DNA from: Bostrychus sinensis
Lineage: Eukaryota > Chordata > Actinopteri > Gobiiformes > Eleotridae
DNA length: 64,000 bases
NCBI GenBank assembly: GCA_020698575.1
Contig: CM036239.1
Location: 45,039,763 to 45,103,762 of the forward strand
Direction: 5' to 3'
The translations under genes were made by a program, and so were the position numbers. The notes under the pieces were generated by a model, which worked only from the letters and a program-made list of their open reading frames with translations, was not told the DNA's origin and made no database searches. Below, piece after piece: positions 12,101-22,330 of the stretch (within the stretch, counting starts at the first letter, position 1; every line of letters starts with the position of its first letter).

Positions 12101-14195
12101 TCTTTGTGGTGTTAATGGGACAGCTTATGGCCAAGGTCAGTTTCAGAAAAAGAAGTTCAAAGGTGCATTCTTTAGTTCTTATGGTGGTGAAATTTAATTA
12201 TTTATCTTCTAACTCTTCTGTTATGGTTTGCTCTTAATGAACCAACAGCTTTGGGCCTGAGGTGGGATAGACCCTGGCCAGTTAATTGCATGTCTGATGC
12301 TTAGGAACATACACTGACAGTTATTTACTATGCTACATTACAGTCACCAGTTCAACTATGCAGTATAAGCATGTCCTCTTTTTCTGCTTTGTGCAATAGT
12401 ACTACCATATACAAATAATGTTGGCAAAGATTGGGGACCAGCCATTCACAGAAAACGAAGTGGTCATCTTTTTACTTGTTACTCAACATCTGTTAGATGC
12501 CCTTGCATCAAGCAGGCCCATTCTTTCCAATGCAAAGGAACAGGAACCAGTTGCTCCTTCCACCGGTCTTCTCTGCAAAAGGTGTTGAGGCAGTGCTTTG
12601 TAGAAAAACTTTACACATTATACTTTTCTTTTATACCTTTGAAGCTAGTATGAAAGCCAGGGTAAGGATAACTAACCATCTTTACTTATAAATAACAAGA
12701 AACCTATTATGTTTTTTAGGAAGTTACTTTGCCTGTGAGGCCAGCTACTCCCACTGCTTCACCGGTGACTCTGATCCCCGATTCATGTTCGTGTCTCGAG
12801 TTTTGGTCGGAGAATACACCAAAGGTTGCTCTAGTTACGAAAGACCTCCTTCTAAAGACGGCGGTGACTGTGAACCTGTACGACAGCTGTGTGGACAACG
12901 TCATGAGCCCCTCCATCTTTGTTGTGTTTGAGAAGCAGCAGATCTACCCAGAGTACCTGCTGCAGTACAGGAAGTGGGACAATGTGTATCTCAATGTGTT
13001 TTCTCAATACGGTACTGATGCAACAAGACAAACAACCTACCACCAGCCAGCTGTGTCAACAACAACAGCACCTCCAGCATCATTATCAGCAACATCTGCA
13101 ACCACATCTGCAACAAAAGCACAATCTACATCTGCAACAAAATCACAATCTACATCTGCAACCACATCTGCATCAAGATCACAGTCTGCATCTGCAACAA
13201 AATCACAATTTACATCCCCAACATCTGCAACCACATCTGCTACAAAATCACAATTTACATTCTTAATTACACCGGCAACCACATCTGCAACAAGCTCACA
13301 ATCTACATCTGCAACCACATCTGCAACCACATTTGGATCAAGATCGCAGCCTACATCTGTTACAAAATCACAATTTACATCCCCAACATCTGCAACCACA
13401 TCTGCTACAAAATCACAATTTACATTCTTAATTACACCGGCAACCACATCTGCAACCACATTTGGATCAAGATCGCAGCCTACATCTGTTACAAAATCAC
13501 AATTTACATTCTCAACTACACCGGCAACCATGTCTGCAACAAGATTACAATCTGCATCTGCAACCACATCTGCAACAAGATCAAAGTCTACATCTGCAAC
13601 AAAATCACAATCTACATCTGCAACAAAATCACAATCTACATCTGCAACAAAATCACAATCTACATCTGCAACAAAATCACAATCTACATCTGCAACAAAA
13701 TCACAATCTACATCTGCAACAAAATCACAATCTACATCTGCAACCACATCTGCAAGAAGATTACAATCTACATCTGCAACCACATCTGCTAGATCACAAT
13801 CTACATCTGCAACCACATCTGCAAGAAGATTACAATCTACATCTGCAACCACATCTGCAAGAAGATTACAATCTACATCTGCAACCACATCTGCAAGAAG
13901 ATTACAATCTACATCTGCAACCACATCTGCAAGAAGATTACAATCTACATCTGCAACCATATCTGCAAGATCACAGTCTACTTCTGCAACCACATCTGCA
14001 ACAAGATCACAGTCTGCATCTGCAACACCTGCAACAAAATCACCAAGTGCATTTTCAGCATCATTAATATCAGGAGCACCGTTTAGGTTTGCAGCCACTA
14101 CTCTGCCACCAACTACATCTGCCACAAGATCGACCACTGCATCTTCAACAACGGCTGCGAAAAAACAAAAGAATAAAACTTGTGTTATTGCATAG
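3133..14195 (+). CDS. parp12: PARP12/ZAP-like mono-ADP-ribosyltransferase, copy 1 (frame-broken)
   Basis: Twelve exons are supported by GT/AG boundaries and phase: 3133-3398, 7067-7203, 8218-9085, 9163-9213, 9294-9420, 9628-9797, 10429-10549, 10631-10722, 10789-10861, 11742-11872, 11984-12135 and 12720-14195. Exon 1 opens METEILKFILSN; exons 1-3 encode CCCH fingers (ending RRGCTFSH; then CQDDCQRLH). Exons 4-5 add another finger (CMFFIKGHC...CSRAH). WWE-type modules are in exon 5 (MPYRWEIKQDGQW) and exon 6 (WLWYWEDDHGKWHQY). The ART domain has the HG motif (LFHGT, exon 11), SYF (exon 12) and SIFVVFEKQQIYPEY, giving an H-Y-I type active site typical of mono-ART enzymes. Vertebrate relatives are interferon-induced antiviral proteins that bind RNA. 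Exons 2, 6, 8 and 12 each carry one extra base (about 7146, 9680, 10656, 12870). Without these the exons total 1,219 codons. It is either a decaying paralogue or carries assembly errors. zc3hav1 is the main alternative name. Confidence 0.8.
3535..4060. mobile_element. hAT-type MITE in intron 1
   Basis: The element begins CAGGGTTGCCAG and ends CTGGCAACACTG, an imperfect inverted pair. It is flanked on both sides by the same 8 bases, ATTACAGC (3527-3534 and 4061-4068). A perfect 8-bp target duplication is the hAT signature. The 526-bp element has no open frame and is non-autonomous. Confidence 0.85.
4140..4975. mobile_element. Foldback MITE split by a hAT MITE
   Basis: The arms at about 4140-4275 and 4833-4975 are inverted copies: both contain AACTCATGACC/GGTCATGAGTT and the run around AATGCTTATATTAAGAG. 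The centre is interrupted by the hAT element at 4409-4832. A relative of this family lies at about 14690-15150 in this window. Confidence 0.65.
4409..4832. mobile_element. hAT-type MITE, nested
   Basis: Inverted ends CAGTGGTG and CACCACTG enclose AT-rich sequence with many copies of ACTCAAGTAAAAGT in both orientations. The flanks GCCATGAG (4401-4408) and GTCATGAG (4833-4840) are an 8-bp target duplication with one mismatch. Confidence 0.8.
5990..6283 (-). mobile_element. LINE 3' ORF fragment in intron 1
   Basis: The minus-strand frame reads SERKKLDKVIMKSSSVLG and then DRLIHPRCVKGRYHRSFLPA, the kind of C-terminal tail found after the reverse transcriptase of fish LINEs, where FLPAA precedes the final residues. 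The frame runs on into unrelated sequence to 5714. It is an isolated remnant opposite to the PARP gene and codes for nothing complete. Confidence 0.55.
6407..6900. mobile_element. Possible non-autonomous DNA transposon in intron 1
   Basis: The left end CAGCAGCGTAAC and the right end GTTACGCCACTG are inverted relatives, about 490 bases apart. Such GGCGTAAC-type ends occur on hAT-like repeats. I could not identify a target duplication. Confidence 0.35.
7473..7731. mobile_element. hAT-type MITE in intron 2
   Basis: The right end reads GGGAATCACTG; on the other strand it begins CAGTGATTCCCAAAC, a common hAT end. The left end CAGCCATTCTTAAAG is a weaker inverted match. The flanks GGCTAATC and TGCTAGTC agree at 6 of 8 bases, suggesting an old 8-bp target duplication. 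Confidence 0.55.
9798..10428 (+). other. Intron 6 of PARP12-like copy 1
   Basis: Between two well-supported exons. A 122-residue frame at 9885-10253 has no recognisable domain and is taken as chance. I see no repeat boundary. Confidence 0.5.
11010..11420 (-). mobile_element. LTR-like sequence in intron 9, minus strand
   Basis: On the minus strand a TATAAAA box (about 11168-11176) is followed some 95 bases later by AATAAA (about 11078) and then by a short end segment. That matches an LTR. The outer ends are not clear, no target duplication was found and no coding part is present. Confidence 0.45.
13045..14192 (+). repeat. Coding minisatellite: Ser/Thr/Ala tail of PARP12-like copy 1
   Basis: Units of 24 bases (TCTGCAACAAAATCACAATC and variants) and 36 bases (adding an ACCACATCTGCAAGAAGATT segment) repeat for about 1 kb. 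In the PARP frame they give SATKSQST and SATTSARRLQST. Every period is a multiple of three, so length changes keep the frame. A larger copy (about 13199-13320 against 13370-13500) shows a second level of duplication. Long frames on both strands are therefore expected. A tail of this kind is not part of the usual family layout. Confidence 0.85.
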
Positions 14196-14533
14196 CATCA
14201 TGAATACAGGAGAGTCACTATATTTGACCTCCCCTGATAATGCCCAACTGGTGTATTTCCGGGCAGAATTTGTAAACAAACCTCATCCATTCTTCTTCTA
14301 ATGGAGTTATTTTTTCAGGTTTACTAAGCCTACTTGACGTTAGGCTTTAATACAGTATACCTTAAAAACGGTTATTTTCTCTTGCCTTATTGATATGTCA
14401 TTTTGAACTGTTTCCAAAGTGAACTGTGAGAGGCCATCAGTGTGGAATGAACTGAATGTGCAATGTGTGAAAATTAGCCTTATATAGTCAGGAACTCAAA
14501 TATGTAATAGTAATAAAACGTAAATATGCATTA

Positions 14534-15427
14534 AGGCCCTTTCACATAGGAAAGCGAGCGTGACAGCAAATTCCATTGATTTGTATGTGTCAGCTGCGGC
14601 TCTGGAGCACGGCCATTGCTGCCGAGCTAAACGGTGCGCAGAAGTAAAAAAAAAAAAAAAAGTTCAGCATGCAACGACGTCAGCTCAAATCACAGAGCGT
14701 GATTCAAATTCCCATTCATTGTTCCCATTGACTTTTTGAAAAACACATATAAAAGTTCAACGGCTTGAGGGAGGCTAATCAGCTATATGCTAACTCATGG
14801 CCATAAAACGATTAATTTCGCTATAAACACGTATTTAAAACTTGTCAAAAGGCAAAGTAACAAACACATTTTGCTGAATTTTTAAGCTTTTGTTAATCTT
14901 TTTGATAGATATTAATTGTGTTATCGTCATGAGTTACTGTTGTGGAGTTTTTAGATTGAGATACTTGACAAGAAGACAGTGTTTGGATAAGTTGTATTGT
15001 TGTCCTTGTACAGCACTTAGCTCAGACAAATTAAAAAAAAAAAAAAACTTAGCTCAGACTCAAAATATACGCATTTTCTGAAAGGTCTATAGGAAAAATT
15101 AATGGGAAATTTACTTCTGGCACCAGAAGTGAGCGGGCACTGTTGAGGTCTATTGTCATATAGGACGTTAACCTAGCATACACGGATGTAACCTTGTACT
15201 GTGACTATGAGAGGAGTGTGGTGGTCCTGAACATTACCTTCACTTAGATGGTAAAAGAATACAAGGCAAAATTGTCTTTCTAAAAATTGATCTCGACTGC
15301 TACTTGTTCACGCCACTTTCTGGTCTGTGTGGTTGCCATGCCCATGGACTGTGCGCTCCGCTCCCACCCCTACTCTCAGCTTGGTGGCGAGTAGAGCGCC
15401 TGCCGCGTCCTATGTCAAAGGGCTTTA
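14534..15427. mobile_element. MITE with a second MITE nested inside
   Basis: The outer ends are inverted: AAGGCCCTTTCACATAGG at 14534 and CCTATGTCAAAGGGCTTT ending near 15426. Inside, about 14690-15150 belongs to the same foldback family as 4140-4975 (AACTCATGGCCATAAA; GAAAGGTCTATAGGAAAAAT). No frame is coding. A-runs lie near 14646-14661 and 15032-15047. Confidence 0.6.
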
Positions 15428-15720
15428 GTCTTGAATCCTCATTGTCTGTCTTTTAAATCAGCACAAAAAATCAATTCAGGGCAAGGCTGAAACATAGCAG
15501 TAGGCCTACGTCTGTGTGTCTTAGACAGAGTTGAGGCCTTCTGGACTTTACTGTTTCAAGGAGAAATTTGGTGTCCTCTATTCTGATAAATTAACTTTTT
15601 TTTTTTTTTTTTTTGCTTTTAACCATGTTATAATGTTTGCACCTCAAAAACATACTTGAAATAGTATTGTTAGCATTTTTTTTTTTTCAGCTCTTAAGTA
15701 GCCATCACTAGAAAGCAGTA

Positions 15721-16060
15721 AGCCCATGTTAGCGCAGCAGTAACTCAGTCGATCGAGACGTTCACCCACTAATCCAAAGGTTGCCAGTTACATTCCCACT
15801 GGATACTGTTGTGTACTGTTGAGCAAGCCACTTCACCCACCTTACCTGTATGAATGTGTTTGATGGTAGCTGGAGTGGCTGTAGGCATAGATTGGCAGCC
15901 ACTCTCCTGTCAGTCTGCCCCAGGGCAGCTGAGGCTACAGAAGTAGCTCACCACCACAGAGTGTGACCGAGGAGCGAATGAATAATACAATGGAAAATGC
16001 TTTAGGGAATTTAGAAAGGTGCTATATGAATCTAATGCATTATTATTAATATCAGTGCTG
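15721..16060 (+). mobile_element. tRNA-derived SINE
   Basis: The head, from GCGCAGCAGTAACTCAGTCG through GGTTGCCAGTTACATTCCCA, resembles A and B boxes of a tRNA promoter. The body has the landmarks of a common fish SINE: GAGCAAGCCACTTCACCCAC, GCAGCCACTCTCCTGTCAGT, CTGCCCCAGGGCAGCTGAGG and a tail GGTGCTATATGAATCTAATG followed by ATTATTATT. It is slightly degenerate. Confidence 0.75.
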
Positions 16061-16316
16061 AGTAGCCATTTTATGCCATTCCTTACCATTGCCAGCAGAG
16101 AGCAACAGACACTTAATTTAAGCGTTCTCTGCAAAGTCAAAGTAACAGCTGCCCAAAAGAAGAGTATAAAAGCACAATATAGGATATTTAAATTGTTACA
16201 TTTTTTTATGATTGTTGTCATGATCAACTTGACTGAATGCAAGTGAATTGAATGAATCAATAAAAGTAAACCCCTCATTTATATGATGTGTTTAATGGTC
16301 ACACTTGAATTTAAAA

Positions 16317-18730
16317 GTACTGTAAGTGGTGTTTTGTTATTGGACTTCTGTGCTAGTCACAGTTTGTCCATAACGAACACCATGTTCAAGCACAAGGGTG
16401 TCCATCAGTGCACGTGGCACCAGGACACCCTAGGCCGGAGGTCGATGATCGACTTTGTAGTCGTGTCATCTGACCTTCGGCCGTGTGTCTTGGACACTCG
16501 GGTGAAGAGAGGGGCTGAGCTGTCAACTGATCACCACCTGGTGGTGAGTTGGATCCGCTGGTGGAGGAGGAGGCCGGACAGACTCGGCAGACCCAAACGC
16601 ATTGTGAGGGTCTGTTGGGAACGTCTGGCTGAACCTCCTGTCAGAGGGGTCTTCAACTCCCACCTCCGGGAGAGCTTCAACCAGATTCCGGGGGAGGCTG
16701 GAGACATTGAGTCCGAGTGGGCCATGTTCTCTACCTCTATTGTCGGTGCGGCTGTTCGGAGCTGTGGCCGTAAGGTCTCTGGTGCCTGTCGTGGCGGCAA
16801 CCCCCGAACCCGGTGGTGGACACCGGAAGTAAGGGATGCCGTCAGGCTGAAGAAGGAGTCCTACCGAGCTTGGCTGGCTCGTGGGACTCCTGAGGCAGCC
16901 GACGGGTACCGGCAGGCCAAGCGTGCTGCTGCCCGGGCAGTTGTGGAGGCAAAAACTCGGGTCTGGGAGGAGTTCGGGGAGGCCATGGAGGAGGACTATC
17001 GATCGGCCTCGAAGAAATTCTGGCAAACTGTCCGGCGCCTCAGGAGGGGGAAGCAGTGCTTCGCTAACACTGTTTACAGTGGAGGTGGGGGGCTGCTGAC
17101 CTCGACTGGGGATGTTGTCGGGCGGTGGAAGGAATACTTCGAGGATCTCCTCAATCCCACCGACACGTCTTCCGTTGAGGAGGCAGAGGCTGGGGACTCA
17201 GAGGTGGACTCGTTCATCACCCAAGCTGAAGTCACCGAGGTGGTTAAAAAGCTCCTCGGTGGCAAGGCACCGGGGGTGGATGAGATCCGCCCTGAGTACC
17301 GTAAGTCTCTGGATGTTGTGGGGCTGTCGTGGCTGACACGTCTTTGCAACATCGCGTGGCGGTCGGGGACAGTACCTCTGGACTGGCAGACCGGGGTGGT
17401 GGTTCCTCTTTTTAAGAAGGGGGACCGGAGGGTGTGTTCCAACTACAGGGGGATCACACTTCTCAGCCTCCCCGGGAAAGTCTATTCCAGGGTACTGGAG
17501 AGGAGAATTCGGCCGATAGTCGAACCTCGGATTCAGGAGGAACAATGCGGTTTTCGCCCCGGTCGTGGAACAGTGGACCAGCTCTATACCCTCCATAGGG
17601 TGCTTGAGGGTTCGTGGGAGTTCGCCCAACCTGTCCACATGTGTTTTGTGGATTTGGAGAAGGCGTTCGACCGTGTCCCTCGTGGTATCCTGTGGGGGGT
17701 GCTCTGGGAGTATGGGGTCCGAGGCCCTCTGCTAAGGGCTGTCCGGTCCCTGTACGAACAGAGCAGGAGTTTGGTTCGCATTGCCGGTTGTAAGTCGGAC
17801 CTGTTCCCAGTGCATGTTGGACTCCGGCAGGGCTGCCCTTTGTCACCGGTTCTGTTCATAACTTTTATGGACAGAATTTCTAGGCGCAGCCAGGGGCCGG
17901 AGGGAGTCTGGTTTGGGAACCACAGGATTTCATCTCTGCTTTTTGCGGATGATGTTGTCCTGTTGGCTTCATCAAGCCAAGACCTTCAGCATGTGCTGGG
18001 GCGGTTTGCAGCCGAGTGTGAAGCGGCTGGGATGAGAATCAGCACCTCCAAGTCCGAGGCCATGGTTCTCGACCGGAAAAGGGTGGTTTGCCCTCTCCAG
18101 GTTGGGGGGGAGCTCCTGCCTCAAGTGGAGGAGTTCAAGTATCTTGGGGTCTTGTTCACGAGTGAGGGAAGGATGGAACGTGAGATTGACAGACGGATCG
18201 GTGCAGCGTCTGCAGTAATGCGGTCGTTGTATCGGTCTGTTGTGGTGAAGAAGGAGCTGAGCCGAAAGGCGAAGCTCTCGATTTACCGGTCGATCTATGT
18301 TCCTACTCTCACCTATGGTCATGAGCTTTGGGTCATGACCGAAAGGACAAGATCCCGGATACAAGCGGCCGAAATGAGTTTCCTCCGCAGGGTGGCTGGG
18401 CGCTCCCTTAGAGATAGGGTGAGTAGCTCGGTTACCCGGGAGGAGCTTGGAGTAGAGCCGCTGCTCCTCCACATCGAGAGGAGTCAGCTGAGGTGGCTCG
18501 GGCATCTGTTTCGGATGCCTCCTGGACGTCTTCCTGGAGAGGTGTTCCGGGCATGTCCCACTGGGAGGAGGCCCCGGGGAAGACCTAGGACACGCTGGAG
18601 GGACTATGTCTCTCGGCTGGCCTGGGAACGCCTTGGGGTGCCCCCGGTAGAGCTGGAGGAAGTGTCGGTGGAGAGGGAAGTCTGGGCATCTCTGCTTAGA
18701 CTGCTGCCTCCGCGACCCGGCCTCGGATAA
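16317..18730 (+). CDS. RTE-type endonuclease (partial) and reverse transcriptase
   Basis: One frame stays open for about 800 codons to a TAA at 18728-18730. The first part (DFCASHSLSITNTMF; RSMIDFVVVSSDLR; STDHHLVV) is the C-terminal half of an APE-like endonuclease with the SDHH-type motif. The reverse transcriptase follows: GGKAPGVDEIRPEY, GVVVPLFKKGDRRVCSNYRG, CGFRPGRGTVDQLY, FVDLEKAFDRVPR, GLRQGCPLSPVLF and the catalytic FADDVVLLA. The C-terminal part (SQLRWLGHLFRMP; RGRPRTRWRDYV) is typical of RTE proteins. The ATG at 16283 lies in flanking DNA, so no native start is present. The RT looks uninterrupted and the insertion may be young, but without a 5' end it cannot be autonomous. It does not serve the host. 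Confidence 0.85.
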
Positions 18731-18766
18731 AGCGGAAGAAGATGGATGGATGGATGGATGGATGTA
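16317..18766 (+). mobile_element. RTE (Rex3-like) LINE, 5'-truncated
   Basis: The element enters inside the endonuclease domain and runs to a (GATG)n tail at 18741-18764, the tail described for fish Rex3/RTE elements. It is GC-richer than its surroundings, including the SINE just upstream. No clear target duplication was found. A 5' truncation is the usual product of incomplete target-primed reverse transcription. Confidence 0.85.
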
Positions 18767-19978
18767 AGCATCATGCTCTCATAATGGTTTAAAAACAATA
18801 CTTCAGTCTAAATCTAAACAATGGTCTTTGGGTTGCCAGTCACAGTGAGCTCTTCGCCAACTGCTTTAGTAGCTCTGCTGTTAGCTGTGCCCACAACTGC
18901 TGCATGCACAGATTGGCCTATGAGGCAGCCAGAGCATGGAGCAATTTCCACTTTTCTGACTGAACGATCAGCAATGCGAGGGTTTTAGAACCAAAACAAA
19001 AAACTTAAACATAAACTTTTTGGATATTATGTAAAATATGTTTTTAATTGTGAATAAATCAGCTGTACCAGCGCTATCAGTGAAACTAATATTTAACATG
19101 TTTATCTCATATCTGGGGACACGTGGGTTATTTATTATGAAGTATTAAAAAATATACTGCTCATAGTACCTTTACGTACAGTAATCCACTTTTGTATTAT
19201 CTATGCAATGTATAATTCATTAGAGCAGTCTTTTTTATTTTTTTTGCCTTTGACTTTTTACTAAGTTTAAAGTACCTCTGCTTACAAAGATAGATTATTT
19301 TCATCAATGGGGCAATATGCCAGCCTTGCTCTTCCAGATGCCATGAAAACCTCTAAGTAAAATGTATACTGTGCACTAATTATTCTGTAACGATGTATCT
19401 TTTCACACCAACTTCCTCATCTTTTATTTATTGTCTTATCTCAAAGAACTGATACTTAAACACTTGGGCCTATCCAATACAGTCCAGGCTTATAAGTCAA
19501 TAGCTAAACATACACATTCAGTAGCATATATATAGAGAGAAACAGAATCCTAAATGGCCAATTTAATCCCTTGCATAACAGAAGTTGTTCCACTCTTGAA
19601 ACTTAAAAGAAAATGTATAGGGCATGCTATTCTTTAGTGATCTGTTGTTCTAAATATTTGATTAAAAAAAAAACTCCCCCCAGCTTAAATTGAACAATTG
19701 CCTCTTTAACCAAAGCCCCTCCATAAGTTAGGATGTGTCTTAAAATGAACTTGTAGTACTTATCCATGTAATACTTAATCCTACCCACATACAGTTTGCC
19801 AGACTCTCAAAATTGGAGGGAAGCTGTGTTTTGGTCCAATTCTGGAAATGAAACCATTGGTCCCAATAACAGGAAAAAACCTTGGTGCAGAAGTGGATCG
19901 TGAATTTATATCTGGTCTAGTCCTGGCTGAGCTCTGGGTATGTTATGGCTCTCAGATTTGGGCCAAAGTACAATTGCT
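18767..19978. other. No gene seen
   Basis: AT-rich sequence between the LINE tail and a microsatellite. Only short chance frames occur. I recognise no repeat family. Confidence 0.5.
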
Positions 19979-19999
19979 ATCAACAACAACAACAACAAC

Positions 20000-20034
<35 letters not shown>

Positions 20035-20037
20035 GAA

Positions 20038-20074
<37 letters not shown>
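19979..20074 (+). repeat. Compound microsatellite (CAA)n(TAA)n(GAA)n
   Basis: Triplets pass from CAA through about sixteen TAA/ATA units to about eleven GAA units. The long frames here (poly-Ile, poly-Asn, poly-Arg/Lys) are by-products of the triplet period and are not genes. Confidence 0.95.
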
Positions 20075-20075
<1 letters not shown>

Positions 20076-20123
20076 TTTTAATACTAATAATCATAAAAAT
20101 CATGATTAAAAAAAAAAGGAATG

Positions 20124-20567
20124 GAAAAGGAATAATGCTTTTATTAAAAGAGTTTTTAAAAGAGCCTTTAATAAATAGATTACTAAATGCTTTTATTAAA
20201 AGAGTTTTTAAAAGTTTATTTAATAAAGAGATTACTAAATACTTTTATTAAAATAGTTTTTAAAAGAGCACTTAATAAATGGATTACCAAATAGTTTTAT
20301 TAAAAGAGTGTTTAAAAGAGCATTTAATAATTGGATTACTAAATGCTTTTATTAAAAGAGTTTTTAAAAGAGCCTTTAATAAACGGATTACTAAATGGTT
20401 TTATTAAAAGAAGGATTAATAGCGTTATTCATTAATCCATTCAGGAAACCGATTTCAAAATGTATTTACAAAACCTTTTCGGAAAAGCATTTGCAAAACG
20501 TATTAGCTTCTCCGATTAGCTTCGCCTTTTAGCTTTTCCGTGGCATTCCTGGTCCTCCTGGCTAAAG
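20124..20567 (+). mobile_element. Foldback element A, left arm
   Basis: This 444-bp arm is the inverted counterpart of 59207-59648. It starts GAAAAGGAATAATGC, has about five units of roughly 52 bases (each with ATTACTAAAT, CTTTTATTAAAAG and TTTTTAAAAGAG; unit starts at about 20182, 20232, 20284, 20335, 20387) and ends CCTCCTGGCTAAAG. It is followed directly by TTAA at 20568-20571. No coding sequence. Confidence 0.85.
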
Positions 20568-20675
20568 TTAAATAAAAGAAAAAGGTAAGCGGTGTGACGA
20601 GCTCTGTGATTGGTCAGAGCTACACGCGCTCTGATTGGCCAGAAAACAGGGGTTATGCGCTAACTACTTCTGCAG

Positions 20676-21421
20676 TTCGGCTAAAGTCAATGATCCACTT
20701 CCGGTCACAGCTTGTAAGCGAGCAGCCGGACAAGGGCAGCTTCAAAAAACATATTTATGTCGTACACATCGCAAAATAAAATCACCAAGCTAACGCTGCA
20801 ATGGACTAACGCAATTTTATCCTTCAAACAAGGGTTGCGGGATGCGGGATATTGTTGTGTCAGTTAACTAAATCCATCACCCAGCGCACTTTATTTCAGC
20901 GGATATAAAGCACACAGGAACATTTCACTAAAGTATGCGACCAAACACAGCCACAGTGTGCACAAAAACATGAAAATGCCACAGAAGAGCTGTGAAAGCA
21001 GCTTCAAAACAACAGTTGTAGCCTCGGAGTGTAGAAATTAATAAATACGTCAAAGTGCCTTAATAGGTGTATAATAAATTAAGACTGTGCTAAAAGGGGC
21101 GGTTGTGTTGTTTGTTATTATGTATCACGTAATTTAATTTGCTGTGTGTTTTATATCCGCTGAAATAAAGTGCGCCGGGTGACGGCTTTAGTTCATTGAC
21201 ACAACAATATCCCGCCTCTGCGCTCAGCGACTAGTGAAATATTTAACACACAAATGCTAAAACCCTTGTTTGAAGGATAAAACCGCGTTAGTCCAATGCA
21301 GCGTTAGTCCGGTGATTTTATTTAGCGATGTGTAAGACATAAATATCTTTTTTGAAGCTGCCCTTGTCCAGCTGTTCGCTTACAAGCTGTGACCGGAAGT
21401 GGATCATTGACTTTAGCCGAA
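20676..21421. mobile_element. Foldback MITE C
   Basis: Starts TTCGGCTAAAGTCAATGATC and ends with its complement at 21421. The arms (about 20676-20925 and 21135-21421) are long inverted copies including GTGACCGGAAGTGGATCATT and the ATATCCGCTGAAATAAAGTG region, with a few substitutions and one small insertion. The 200-bp centre is AT-rich and non-coding. It lies exactly between the left arm of L and the left end of B. Confidence 0.8.
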
Positions 21422-22330
21422 TAGACCCTTTTCACGATGACGTCAGACAACTTCCATTTTGAGACGATGGGATGTATCTTCATTTCTAGTGCTGCTGCTC
21501 GCCAGTAAGGAATTTACTCGGAGTCTTAAAAATTGGCCAAATATAAGGCTACATGATGTACAGAAACTCGAAAAGGGATATACATTTTTCACTGAGGGTT
21601 ACTTATTTGATTATGAAGGTAAGTGTTTTGTCTTGTAGCTAAAGCTAGTAGTTGTTAATGCTGTAGCGTTAGCAATATGTCTAATGGGGTGTGCGATAAA
21701 ACAATATTAGATTATGTTACGATCTAAATGAATGACAATCTGCTTGTCTGAAAGGCTCACTGCATAGTACTGCAATGAACTTCTAATTAGACCCGAAAAG
21801 TCTATTATTTTGTCACAGACTGATCACTACAGCAGAGTCAGTGTTCGAGCACAGAGCTTTACTAAATGAAAATATACTGTAGTACTATCCAGTGGTATTT
21901 CCTGATAAGCAAATTGTCAAATATTGAGATAAACTCAGATCATAACATGATCTAACACTGTTTTATAGCGCAGCTCTATCACTTAGCCATGTTGCTAACG
22001 CTATCTAGCTACATAACAAAGCACTCACTTCATAATCCAAGTATCCTTGGTTGAAGAATTAATATCCTTTCGCAAGTTTTGAACATTTTGTGGGTAAATA
22101 TTGAACTCATCCTTGCATAGTTTGCAAACTTCAAATGTGCAGCATATGCAATCCAAGATGGTGGCACACACACCCCTGTGTCTCTCTGCTCTGTGATCTA
22201 AGAGTGGCTTAAATGTGTCTTAACAGTCTCTAGTTTGTTAAAATGTGTTTTACTGCTCAAGAATTGAAACCTTCTTGGATACTCAACCCGATGAAGGACG
22301 ATTTGTGTGTTACAACCAAGTAAAGATACT

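Noticed and set aside
13037..14137. A 366-codon minus-strand frame rich in ADVDCDFV units
   Set aside because: It is the reverse reading of the coding minisatellite. Repeat periods divisible by three keep several frames open on both strands.
19848..20251. Frames with poly-Ile, poly-Asn, poly-Lys and poly-Arg
   Set aside because: They are readings of the CAA/TAA/GAA microsatellite.
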